Below are positions 1 to 6,718 of a stretch of 16,373 bases of DNA, in pieces. Made by a program: the position numbers and the translations under genes. The notes beneath the pieces are model-generated. The model saw nothing but the letters and a program-made list of their open reading frames with translations. It did not search any database and was not told where the DNA came from. The stretch comes from CAYNOZ01 sp964398955 (lineage in GTDB: Archaea; Methanobacteriota_B; Thermococci; Thermococcales; CAYNOZ01). The stretch lies in contig CAYNOZ010000031.1 in assembly GCA_964398955.1 (NCBI GenBank), positions 1-16,373 of the forward strand. Reading direction: 5' to 3'. Each line of letters starts with the position of its first letter. Position 1 is the first letter of the stretch.

Positions 1-61
1 AATTAAAATTATCCTAAGCTATTTATGTTTAGTAAAAGAAATCTAAAATCAGTGATTATTT

Positions 62-1378
62 ATGGATCTTTTTGGGACATCAGGCATTAGGGGAAAAGTG
101 CCGGGTAAAATTAACCCTGAAATAGCTTTGAAGATTGGTATTTCAGTTGGTAAGTTTGCTGATGGTTCTGTGGTGGTGGGTAGGGATACCAGATCCTCAG
201 GGGAGATGTTAATTAATTCTTTAAAATCTGGTATACTCTCCTCAGGAGAAGATGTTATTGATTTAGGAGTTGTTCCTACTCCTATTACTGGTTTCGCTGT
301 TACTGAATTAGGAGCAGACTTGGGTATAACAGTAACAGCTTCACATAATCCTCCTAGTTATAATGGTTTTAAATTTTGGGATTCAGATGGAAGTGCTTTT
401 ACTCAAGATCAACAAAAGAAGATTGAGAGGTTTGTTAGAGAAGATCAAAGCCTTTCTAGCTGGAATGAGATCGGGGATGAGTCAAGTTTAAGTATTTTTA
501 AAGATTATAAGGCATCTATTCTAGATAAAATCGATATTGAAGATGAGTACAAGGTAGTTGTCGATCCTGGCAATGGTTCAGGTTACTTTAGTTCTTTTAT
601 TCAAAGGGAGTTAGGTAACAAAGTAATTACTTTGAATTCGGATCCCAGTAAGGAGTTTTCTAGAAGTTTAGAACCTAGTGGTAAGAATTTAACTGATTTA
701 TCTGAGGCTGTGAGGAGAACTAATGCCGATGTTGGCATTGCTCACGATGGAGATGCGGATAGAATAGGGGTTGTTGATTCTGAAGGAAATTTTATGAACT
801 ATGATTTAATGCTTGCATTGATAGCTAAGTATAATTCTAGTAAAGAGTTTGTTACTACTGTTGATGCTTCTATGTTATTAGATAAATTTCTTGACGTTCC
901 TGTTTATAGAACTAAGGTTGGTGATGTTTCTGTTGTTCGAAGTATTAAAGAAAGAGGTTCAGATTTTGGGGGAGAGCCTTCAGGTACTTGGATTTTTCCT
1001 GATTGGCAATTAACACCTGATGGGATTTTTGCAGGAGTAAAGGTTATTGAATTAATGGATAAAGTTGGTAAATTATCTGAGATTAGGAAAGAAGTTCCGA
1101 ATTATTCTACGGTTAGAGAGAAGGTTAAGTGTTCTGATGATAAGAAAAGTTTAGTGCAAACTTATATTGAAAAAAATGTTTCAGATGTATTCGAATTCGA
1201 AAAATTAAGAACAATTGATGGGGTTAGAATTGAATCTAATGATTTCTGGGTGCTTTTCCGTCCTTCGGGAACAGAGCCTGTTATTAGAATTACTTTGGAG
1301 GCAGAAAATTCTGAAAAGATTGAAAATATTACTAAAAAATCTTTAAATCTTGTTAAAAAAGGTCTAAAAGAAGTTTAA
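62..1378 (+). CDS. glmM: Archaeal phosphoglucosamine mutase / phosphomannomutase
   Basis: This is an alpha-D-phosphohexomutase of 438 residues, the usual full length. It interconverts hexose 6- and 1-phosphates through a phosphoserine enzyme. The catalytic serine is Ser94 in TASHNPP (residues 92-98). The Mg-binding loop is DGDADR (229-234), the sugar-specificity loop is GGEPSG (303-308), and the C-terminal phosphate-binding loop is RPSGTEP (400-406). The GEPSGTW form of the sugar loop is typical, from memory, of archaeal GlmM-type enzymes, which supply glucosamine-1-phosphate for UDP-GlcNAc and glycans. A phosphomannomutase or phosphopentomutase activity cannot be excluded. There is no strong Shine-Dalgarno before the ATG, and a TATA-like stretch lies near 21-28. 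The stop codon overlaps the stop of the convergent gene by 4 bases. Wobble positions strongly favour T (valine is mostly GTT), unlike the plus-strand genes at 4434-5607. Confidence 0.93.
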   Translation: MDLFGTSGIRGKVPGKINPEIALKIGISVGKFADGSVVVGRDTRSSGEMLINSLKSGILSSGEDVIDLGVVPTPITGFAVTELGADLGITVTASHNPPSYNGFKFWDSDGSAFTQDQQKKIERFVREDQSLSSWNEIGDESSLSIFKDYKASILDKIDIEDEYKVVVDPGNGSGYFSSFIQRELGNKVITLNSDPSKEFSRSLEPSGKNLTDLSEAVRRTNADVGIAHDGDADRIGVVDSEGNFMNYDLMLALIAKYNSSKEFVTTVDASMLLDKFLDVPVYRTKVGDVSVVRSIKERGSDFGGEPSGTWIFPDWQLTPDGIFAGVKVIELMDKVGKLSEIRKEVPNYSTVREKVKCSDDKKSLVQTYIEKNVSDVFEFEKLRTIDGVRIESNDFWVLFRPSGTEPVIRITLEAENSEKIENITKKSLNLVKKGLKEV

Positions 1379-2343
1379 GCTGAAATGTTTATTGTAACTC
1401 TAGCTATGTTGGTTGAATGTCTTATGACACTTCTTATTCCATCTAATATGGATGTATACAAAACTAAATTCTTTCCGTTTTGTTCATTGTACATAGTTTT
1501 CAATATTTCATCTGATCCTTTTCGATAATCGCCATACTCATCCAGCATTTTACTGGCTTTTTCTTTATCTCTTTTGAAAAATGCATCCGTACATTTTTTA
1601 TAAACTTCAATTGAATGATCTGCATAATCTAAAAGATTTTGTGGAGGATCAGTTTCCAATTGAGGAACTAATTTGCTTATATCTACCGCATAATCAGCTA
1701 TTCTTTCATAGTTCTTAGATATAAGTACGTAATTTACCGCATCAGTTTTATCATCCAATCCAATAGATTCAAATACATTATAACTTGTTAAAGCTTCATT
1801 TATTTCTCTTCTTATATAAAAATGTAATTTATCAACCTCATCATCTCTAGACGGTATATCTCTAGCTGAGACTTTATCTGATAAAGAACCTATACTATCA
1901 ACATATATAGATTGAGTAATAACAGATAAACGCCTTAATATGTTGTTTAAATCAAGAGAACCTGATTCAACCAAGGTTTGAAAAACCATTTTCTTAGAAG
2001 TTTCTTCAAAAAGCTCAACACCTATTAGATTTTGTACAGTTTCTTTCAGATCCTTACGAAATTCTGGAGTGAATCTTTCATCCGTAAATACTTCAATTTT
2101 GTCAAATCCCTCTAAATACTTTGTTATAAACATTCTAATAATAAGTTCCAGATCTTTATTCATACCTATCCTAGTTTTCTTATCTATCTCTGCTTCCTTA
2201 GGAGATATCAATATAGATCCATCTTCTTTAACTGAAATAGATACTTGATCTCCTTTATCCAGAGAATTTTCTTCTATCCAGTTTTTTGGTAAGGAAACAG
2301 TATAAGTTCCTCCACCAGTTACTTGCAGTTTTCTGAATCCCAT
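1375..2343 (-). CDS. AbrB/SpoVT DNA-binding and PhoU-domain regulator
   Basis: The N-terminal 45 residues form a swapped-hairpin AbrB-type DNA-binding domain (GFRKLQVTGGGTYTVSLPKNW, then a DKGDQV turn). About 270 mostly helical residues follow and match the PhoU helical-bundle family, including an 'NYERIADYAVDI' segment typical of PhoU repeats. In archaea this architecture is annotated as a phosphate-uptake regulator. No Pst transporter or phosphate gene is adjacent, so the phosphate link rests on family only. An upstream in-frame ATG at 2374-2376 exists, but GGAGGG at 2350-2355 lies inside that extension and points to the ATG at 2341-2343, 6 nt downstream (322 residues). The adjacent ATG at 2344-2346 would leave only 3 nt. 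An AGATC/GATCT inverted repeat at 2386-2398 lies upstream. Confidence 0.87.
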   Translation of the reverse strand: MGFRKLQVTGGGTYTVSLPKNWIEENSLDKGDQVSISVKEDGSILISPKEAEIDKKTRIGMNKDLELIIRMFITKYLEGFDKIEVFTDERFTPEFRKDLKETVQNLIGVELFEETSKKMVFQTLVESGSLDLNNILRRLSVITQSIYVDSIGSLSDKVSARDIPSRDDEVDKLHFYIRREINEALTSYNVFESIGLDDKTDAVNYVLISKNYERIADYAVDISKLVPQLETDPPQNLLDYADHSIEVYKKCTDAFFKRDKEKASKMLDEYGDYRKGSDEILKTMYNEQNGKNLVLYTSILDGIRSVIRHSTNIARVTINISA

Positions 2344-2385
2344 CATATACCCTCCATTAGAAAAGGTACTTTCCACTTTTCACTT

Positions 2386-2398
2386 AGATCCTTGATCT
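2386..2398. promoter_or_regulatory. AGATC-CTT-GATCT inverted repeat upstream of the AbrB-PhoU gene
   Basis: There are two 5-bp arms, AGATC and GATCT, separated by CTT. They lie about 43 bases upstream of the preferred start of the AbrB-PhoU gene. Because the product has an AbrB-type DNA-binding domain, autoregulation is imaginable. The arms are short, however, and the site could be chance in AT-rich DNA. A similar AGATCT core occurs twice in front of cdc48. Confidence 0.25.
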
Positions 2399-2488
2399 TA
2401 AAAGAGATTTTAACATTAAAAAGATAAATTGTAAAAGTAAAATCTACAAAATCGAATAATACTTCTTGTGACCATTAAAAATTAACCA

Positions 2489-2683
2489 TTATTCGCCTTT
2501 AATTTCAATGCTTCTATCTAAAGCTAACTCCGCTGCTTTAACGACTGTTCCACCGGATCCTACCGCTAATCTAACATCTTCTTCAGGTACAGTAACAACA
2601 AGCTTTTCATCTTCCTCTTCAATATTCAAAACATCGGTTTTTAGCATTCTTTCAAGTCTTTCTTTAACTTCTTCCTCTACCAA
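2489..2683 (-). CDS. Small single KH-domain RNA-binding protein, NusA-like
   Basis: This small protein (64 residues from the preferred start, 70 from the alternative ATG) looks like one type-II KH domain. The strand 'KLVVTVPEEDVRLAVG' leads into a GxxG-type loop (GSGG) and the helix 'TVVKAAELALDRSIEIKG', resembling the second KH domain of archaeal NusA. A role in RNA binding is inferred. It is very acidic for an RNA-binding protein (net about -9 in the 70-residue form), which fits a high-salt cytoplasm. It is the last gene of the RNase Z > TraB > KH operon. The ATG at 2699-2701 has no good Shine-Dalgarno. GGAGGG at 2690-2695 stands 6 nt before an in-frame TTG at 2681-2683, the same spacing as at neighbouring genes, so TTG is preferred. 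The family call is moderate because the domain is short. Confidence 0.7.
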   Translation of the reverse strand: MVEEEVKERLERMLKTDVLNIEEEDEKLVVTVPEEDVRLAVGSGGTVVKAAELALDRSIEIKGE

Positions 2684-2705
2684 TGCAAACCCTCCAGTCA
2701 TGATT

Positions 2706-3362
2706 TCATCGTGCCCTTAAATATTTTTTTATCCCTCTTGAATGACCCATTCCGACCACTGCAACAATCGACGGTTTTTTTAAATGATTTATGTTATTAA
2801 GTATATCCAAAATTTGATTACCCATGTATTTATTTCTCTCATGAACTAGTTTCTCAAATAAATAAGGATAATTCTGCTTAAAAAGGTTCATAAGGTTATT
2901 TAAATCTAAACTTTCTGAATCAATTTGAGCAATATTCCCATTAGATAATAAAATCATAATACCTTCTCTTAAAATCATTAACTTTTCTCTTAAAGGTGCC
3001 TTGGACATATAATTAATTGTTTTTTGAAAATTCTGATCTATTAAAGCAACTTCAGCGTTTATCTCATTTGCAGCCTTTATAGCAGAGATCATATCTCCAC
3101 CAGGTGCCATTCCAAACTGATTACCTAGCTTCTCTTGTGCTTTTGATAACAGAAATGTCCAAGGATTAGAAAACTTATTAACATCTTTATTACTTTCTTC
3201 ATCTCCAGAATTCTCACGCCTCATCAACTTAAAATATCTTGTTCTATCCAATTCAACAGCCACTACTAGAGGTTTTTCTTCTAAAATAACTTTACGTGCC
3301 TTTTTTGCACTTTCTCTAAAAACATGGCCAGTTCCAACAATTCTCACTAAATCATCTATCAT
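2706..3362 (-). CDS. TraB/PrgY-family protein, soluble short form
   Basis: TraB/PrgY/GumN family hallmarks are present: a GTGHVFRES motif near the N-terminus, an 'AVELD' strand about 20 residues later, and a C-terminal 'VVGMGHSRGI' motif. PrgY and TraB are bacterial pheromone-shutdown proteins; related folds are putative metalloproteases, and the archaeal role is unknown. Many archaeal relatives, as I recall, carry a hydrophobic C-terminal half. Here the protein ends after the VGMGH motif at about 218 residues with no membrane segment. It is sandwiched between RNase Z and the KH protein in one operon. An ATG at 3372-3374 overlaps the RNase Z stop (ATGA). A GAGGG at the ideal distance favours the second ATG at 3360-3362. 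Either start keeps all motifs. Confidence 0.8.
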   Translation of the reverse strand: MIDDLVRIVGTGHVFRESAKKARKVILEEKPLVVAVELDRTRYFKLMRRENSGDEESNKDVNKFSNPWTFLLSKAQEKLGNQFGMAPGGDMISAIKAANEINAEVALIDQNFQKTINYMSKAPLREKLMILREGIMILLSNGNIAQIDSESLDLNNLMNLFKQNYPYLFEKLVHERNKYMGNQILDILNNINHLKKPSIVAVVGMGHSRGIKKYLRAR

Positions 3363-3370
3363 CTGATCCC

Positions 3371-4306
3371 TCATTCCAATTTTATCTGAACACTATCTAG
3401 ATCCTTTGGTACTAAAATTTCTATTCCTTCATACTCTATCTTATTGTCTTCAATTTCTGTTCCAATTCTCTCACTAATACCGTCTAAAAAGTCATGATGT
3501 TTATATCTTGGACTTCTATGTACTAATGCTAGCTTTTTTACATTTGCTCTTTCTGCTATATCTATAACTTCTTCTAAGACAGTATGATAAGAATCTTTTC
3601 TTTCATCCTCATCTAGGAAGGTGCATTCATGTATTAATAAATCAGAATTTTTAGAATTATCTACTGTTTTTGACAATGGTTTAGTATCTCCAGAATAAGT
3701 TATTTTTCTACCTTTCCTAGAGTTCTTGATAACATCTTCAGGATCGATTTTGCTACCTTCTACATAAACTGATTCGCCATTTTCTAATTTTTTGAATTTC
3801 GGTCCAGGCTCTAATCCAAGTTCTTCTGCCTTACCTAAATCAAATCTTCCTCTTCTTTCATCTTCCTGGAATACATAACCTAGGGAAGGTATAAGATGAT
3901 CAGTTTTAAATGAACTTATTGAATATCCTTCCATATCAAGAGTTTCCTCGTTTAATTCATGAACTTTAACTGAGAATTCTAAACCTAAGAACCCTGAAGT
4001 TAACAAATTCTTTATGAATTTCTTAGTCATTCTTGGTCCATATATATGAAGTGGTTTTTCTCGATCAAGTAAAGACATTGTCTGAATCAAAGGGAGAACT
4101 CCAATATAATGATCTCCATGAAAATGAGTTATAAATATCTTTTCAATGTCCATAGGGCTTACATTAGTGTGTTGCATCTGTCTCTGCGTTCCTTCACCAC
4201 AGTCAAATAATATTACTTCCCCATTATACTTTAAAGCAAGAGATGAAACATTTCTTTCCTTTGTTGGCATTATTCCGCCGGTCCCTATAAAAAATACTTC
4301 TAGCAT
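3371..4306 (-). CDS. rnz: Ribonuclease Z (tRNA 3'-processing endonuclease)
   Basis: This metallo-beta-lactamase-fold tRNase Z has 311 residues, the normal length of the short form. The zinc motif HFHGDH is at residues 61-66. Further conserved elements are FIGTGG near the start, 'FDCGEGTQRQM' (34-44), TDH at 135-137, 'YSGDT' (204-208), His241 in the HTVLEE segment and 'HRSPRY' (263-268). A flexible-arm-like insertion with 'GRFDLGKAEELGLEPGP' (153-169) corresponds to the tRNA-binding exosite. The enzyme cuts pre-tRNA 3' trailers. The tRNA-Gly in this window has an encoded CCA, which RNase Z handles differently from CCA-less precursors. The gene leads an operon with TraB and the KH protein. The Shine-Dalgarno (AGGG) is weak. 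A TATA-like A/T stretch lies in the shared divergent intergenic region with alba. Confidence 0.96.
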   Translation of the reverse strand: MLEVFFIGTGGIMPTKERNVSSLALKYNGEVILFDCGEGTQRQMQHTNVSPMDIEKIFITHFHGDHYIGVLPLIQTMSLLDREKPLHIYGPRMTKKFIKNLLTSGFLGLEFSVKVHELNEETLDMEGYSISSFKTDHLIPSLGYVFQEDERRGRFDLGKAEELGLEPGPKFKKLENGESVYVEGSKIDPEDVIKNSRKGRKITYSGDTKPLSKTVDNSKNSDLLIHECTFLDEDERKDSYHTVLEEVIDIAERANVKKLALVHRSPRYKHHDFLDGISERIGTEIEDNKIEYEGIEILVPKDLDSVQIKLE

Positions 4307-4374
4307 TTTCTAACCCTTTGAATTTAATCTTTAAACTATAAGTTTTTTTTATATTATAGATTTTCATAAATACC

Positions 4375-4388
4375 GAAAGATATTTTAA
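4375..4388 (+). promoter_or_regulatory. Probable BRE/TATA promoter of alba
   Basis: A purine-rich BRE-like CGAAAGA runs directly into a TATTTTA box about 50 bases before the alba start. This would place the transcript start near 4411 and leave a short leader carrying the Shine-Dalgarno AGGAGGT (4421-4427), 6 nt before the ATG. The same 127-bp region must also carry the divergent RNase Z promoter. It is read by eye only. Confidence 0.45.
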
Positions 4389-4433
4389 GGGCAGTTATTA
4401 TATGAAAAATATAGGTATTTAGGAGGTTCAAAA

Positions 4434-4715
4434 ATGGCAGGAGAAGACAATACTGTATACATTGGAAACAAGCAGGTTATGAATTATGTAACAGCTGTGA
4501 TGACACAATTTAATGAAGGCGATCTGAATGAAGTAGAACTTATGGCAAGAGGAAGAGCAATAAGCAGAGCAGTAGATGTTGCAGAAATAACAAGAAACAG
4601 ATTTCTACCTAATGTAGATATAGATTCCATAGATATTGGAACAGAAGAAATTGAAACTGAAGAAGAAGGAGATATGACCAACGTTTCCACGATAAGCATT
4701 AAATTAGTAAGGTAA
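4434..4715 (+). CDS. albA: Alba chromatin / nucleic-acid-binding protein, acidic variant
   Basis: This 93-residue protein matches Alba throughout: 'VYIGNKQVMNYVTAV', then 'ARGRAISRAVDVAEITRNRF', and a C-terminal 'VSTISIKLVR' strand. Alba dimers coat DNA and also bind RNA. The classic KK pair of the DNA-contact loop (GKKPVMNYV in Sulfolobus Alba, from memory) reads GNKQV here, so the first lysine, at the position of the regulated Lys16, is replaced by Asn12 and only Lys13 remains. The beta-hairpin region 'GTEEIETEEEGDMTN' is extremely acidic. I count 18 Asp/Glu against 8 Lys/Arg, a net of about -10, which is unusual for a DNA-binding protein and suggests a salt-in halophile. A perfect Shine-Dalgarno and its own promoter suggest high expression. 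Confidence 0.95.
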   Translation: MAGEDNTVYIGNKQVMNYVTAVMTQFNEGDLNEVELMARGRAISRAVDVAEITRNRFLPNVDIDSIDIGTEEIETEEEGDMTNVSTISIKLVR

Positions 4716-4795
4716 TTATTGGTTTTATTTAATTCTAATATCTCATTTTCCTTTCTATTAATCGTAGTAATAATCAATCAGATCGAGTTGATTCT

Positions 4796-5140
4796 ATGAC
4801 AACACTAAAAGTTCAAATAGACTTAGATGTAAAAGAAAAAGCTACCATGAGTTCTATGAAGAATTTAAATGATATAGAATATGTAAAAGAGAAAGTAATT
4901 CCACAATACGAAGAATTAACCTCCTGGTTCGCTCAAAAATATGTCAAAGAACTAACAAAAGGCAAAGTAACAGAGTCAAAAGACGTTAAATACGACTTCA
5001 TAATTAAAACAGAAAAAGAGTTCACAAAAGAAGAAATAGAAGAGATTGAAAAAGAATCAGGAATAAAAACAAAAGAAAGAATAAAAGAAGAACTTAATGG
5101 AGTAAATGACGTAATTATAAACATTGAGGCGGAGGAATGA
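4796..5140 (+). CDS. Conserved-looking hypothetical protein, 114 residues
   Basis: I do not recognise this protein. It is lysine- and glutamate-rich, with no cysteine, signal peptide or membrane segment. The pattern is a beta strand (TLKVQIDLDV), a helix around residues 20-55 containing 'YEELTSWFAQKYVKEL', a strand 'VKYDFIIKT', an E/K-rich helix and a final strand 'DVIINIEAEE'. This suggests a small alpha/beta domain. Coding character is supported by composition and by tight coupling: its tail contains the GGAGGA Shine-Dalgarno for the YbaK gene, whose start lies 3 bases after its TGA. Its own start has only a weak upstream GAG, so a leaderless or weakly translated message is possible. A role linked to the editing enzyme is inference only. 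Confidence 0.75.
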   Translation: MTTLKVQIDLDVKEKATMSSMKNLNDIEYVKEKVIPQYEELTSWFAQKYVKELTKGKVTESKDVKYDFIIKTEKEFTKEEIEEIEKESGIKTKERIKEELNGVNDVIINIEAEE

Positions 5141-5142
5141 CA

Positions 5143-5607
5143 ATGAAAACTTCAGATGATCTTCAAAAATATTTAAACCAAAAAGATTTAGATGCTAAAT
5201 TATTGAACTTAGATTCTCCAGTTAGAACCGTTGAAGAAGCAGCAACCTCCATCAACACTGGAAAAGACAAAATAATCAAAAGCCTAGTATTTATAACAGA
5301 TGAAAAACCTGTACTTAGTATTATCAATGGAGAAAATGAAGTATCCTCAAACAAAATCAAAGAAGAATTCAACACAGAAACCTGCAATCTCGCTTCTCCA
5401 AAAAAAGTAAAAAAAATCACAGGATATGCAGTAGGATCAGTGCCTCCAATAAGCCTAGAAATCCCAAAAATAGTAGACAACGAGGTTGTACAAAAAAATT
5501 ATGTATACGGAGGAGGAGGATCCGAACATCATTTACTAAAAATAGCTCCCGGAGACATATTGCTAGAAACTAAATCTCTAATTTCAGATATAAAGAACAA
5601 AAAATAA
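5143..5607 (+). CDS. YbaK/ProX-family aminoacyl-tRNA deacylase
   Basis: This is a 154-residue YbaK/EbsC/ProXp-type trans-editing enzyme, which hydrolyses mischarged tRNA such as Cys- or Ala-tRNA(Pro). Lys46 in 'DKIIKSLVF' corresponds to the catalytic lysine of YbaK (Lys45/46). The GxxxP-type substrate loop appears as 'GYAVGSVPP' (94-102), and the C-terminal 'GGGGSEHHLLKIAPGDIL' matches the family's final helix and strand. The acyl-group specificity cannot be told by eye. An ATG at 5137 overlaps the upstream stop as ATGA, but GGAGGA at 5131-5136 is 6 nt before the ATG at 5143, which is preferred. It forms an operon with the 114-residue unknown. Wobble positions favour A and C (valine mostly GTA). 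Confidence 0.9.
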   Translation: MKTSDDLQKYLNQKDLDAKLLNLDSPVRTVEEAATSINTGKDKIIKSLVFITDEKPVLSIINGENEVSSNKIKEEFNTETCNLASPKKVKKITGYAVGSVPPISLEIPKIVDNEVVQKNYVYGGGGSEHHLLKIAPGDILLETKSLISDIKNKK

Positions 5608-5610
5608 TAA

Positions 5611-6384
5611 TTAAAGAAAAGCATTTTCTAAAGCTTCTTCACAATCACAATCATTAGATCCCTCTAAATCCGGCATTGAATCATATAATATTTCCTTAGA
5701 TTTTTCTAAATTCTTTTTAGCAACATTCTCAACCTCTGTAGCAGTTACGGAATCTTCTGCCCAAATATCATAATCAGTAACTGAAGCCAAATTCACATAA
5801 CACATCCCCTTCTCCCTAGCTAAAGTAACTTCAGGAGCAAGAGTCATACTAACTATATCAGCATTATAAACATCTTTCCAAATTTTCGATTCTGCCTTAG
5901 TGGAAAATCGAGGACCTTCAATAATTACAATAGTGCCTCCATTTCTAGCATCAGAATTTCCTTCAATAATTGATCTCAGTTCAGGGCAGAACGGTTCATC
6001 CCCTATCTGTATGTGAGCAACTTGAGGACCATCATAAAAGGTATAATTTCTATTTTTGGTTTCATCAATAAATTGATTTGGTAAAACAAAATCACCTGGA
6101 GCAATATTTTCGCTAAGACTTCCAACAGCAGAAAGAGCCAATAACTTATCTACTCCAACTTCATTCAATGCATATATATTAGCCCTATAATTCACCTCAT
6201 GAGGAGGTATTGAATGATCCTCTCCATGTCTCGGTAAAAAAACCACTTCAACACCATTAATCTCCCCAAATGTTAACATATCAGAAGGAAGACCATATGG
6301 GGTGTCTATTTTTTTCTTTTCAGCATTTTCAAATATTTCAGGATCATAAACACCAGATCCGCCAATAATTCCTATCTTAGGCAT
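5611..6384 (-). CDS. mtnP: S-methyl-5'-thioadenosine / thioinosine phosphorylase
   Basis: This 257-residue enzyme is of the MTAP/PNP family, which phosphorolyses MTA (or MTI) left over from SAM-consuming reactions. Motifs are GGSGVY (8-13), PRHG with 'HSIPPHEVNYRANI' (phosphate and ribose site), 'EGPRFSTKAES', 'MTLAPEVTLARE' and 'TDYDIWAED', whose aspartates contact the base. The tail 'NDCDCEEALENAFL' carries a CxC pair as in hyperthermophile MTAP II/PNP enzymes. In methanogens the homologue acts on methylthioinosine, so the substrate is uncertain. The gene is convergent with the YbaK gene (3-base gap) and downstream of tRNA-Gly. There is no clear Shine-Dalgarno. A TAAATATA box centred about 24 bases before the ATG suggests a leaderless transcript. 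Confidence 0.94.
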   Translation of the reverse strand: MPKIGIIGGSGVYDPEIFENAEKKKIDTPYGLPSDMLTFGEINGVEVVFLPRHGEDHSIPPHEVNYRANIYALNEVGVDKLLALSAVGSLSENIAPGDFVLPNQFIDETKNRNYTFYDGPQVAHIQIGDEPFCPELRSIIEGNSDARNGGTIVIIEGPRFSTKAESKIWKDVYNADIVSMTLAPEVTLAREKGMCYVNLASVTDYDIWAEDSVTATEVENVAKKNLEKSKEILYDSMPDLEGSNDCDCEEALENAFL

Positions 6385-6404
6385 ACTTTACCACATAATG
6401 CATC

Positions 6405-6412
6405 TATATTTA
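6405..6412 (-). promoter_or_regulatory. TATA box, leaderless promoter of the MTA phosphorylase gene
   Basis: On the minus strand this reads TAAATATA. Its centre is about 24-25 bases before the start codon, so transcription would begin at or near the ATG. This fits the missing Shine-Dalgarno. Confidence 0.5.
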
Positions 6413-6449
6413 GAATTTATAACTTTTGGTAACTAAAAAGATTTAGAAA

Positions 6450-6527
6450 TGGTGCGGTGACCGGGATTTGAACCCGGGTCATTGGCTTGGAAGGCCAAGG
6501 TCATAGGCCAAACTGGACCATCACCGC
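6450..6527 (-). tRNA. tRNA-Gly (anticodon UCC) with encoded CCA
   Basis: The minus strand folds into a complete cloverleaf. The acceptor stem GCGGTGA pairs with TCACCGC with discriminator A. The D stem is GTC/GAC, the anticodon stem TTGGC/GCCAA with loop C-T-TCC-A-A, and the T arm CCGGG-TTCAAAT-CCCGG. The anticodon TCC reads glycine codons GGA/GGG. There is no intron. Directly after discriminator A (6453) the genome reads CCA (6452-6450), so the 3' end is encoded. A TATA-like TTTTTATTTA lies at 6557-6566. The gene is followed after about 65 bases by the MTA phosphorylase gene on the same strand. Confidence 0.97.
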
Positions 6528-6556
6528 AGTTTAATTTCAATTACCATTATCTCCCT

Positions 6557-6566
6557 TAAATAAAAA
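6557..6566 (-). promoter_or_regulatory. TATA-like box of tRNA-Gly
   Basis: On the minus strand this reads TTTTTATTTA and ends about 30 bases before the tRNA 5' end, an appropriate distance for a short 5' leader. The rest of the 190-bp spacer up to 6718 contains only AT-rich sequence and an imperfect hairpin (TCTGA...TCAGA, near 6599-6622). Confidence 0.4.
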
Positions 6567-6718
6567 CTTTTTGGATTAACACATATTTCACCTTGTTATC
6601 TGAGAAAATCACTTTTTCAGATTTGTTTTGGTTCGAGTTAGGAATCCTTGATTTTATGCAATTGTTATTTTAATCAGTTTTTTAAATCTTTTGCTTCAAA
6701 AAATACTGTTTTATGATT

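Noticed and set aside
1190..1201. Palindrome TTCGAATTCGAA inside glmM
   Set aside because: It lies in coding sequence (Val-Phe-Glu-Phe-Glu-Lys) with no promoter nearby; likely chance.
6599..6622. Imperfect TCTGA/TCAGA hairpin between tRNA-Gly and the DUF1614 gene
   Set aside because: The stem is short with a bulge and no adjacent T-tract in the right position for either gene; not convincing as a terminator or riboswitch.
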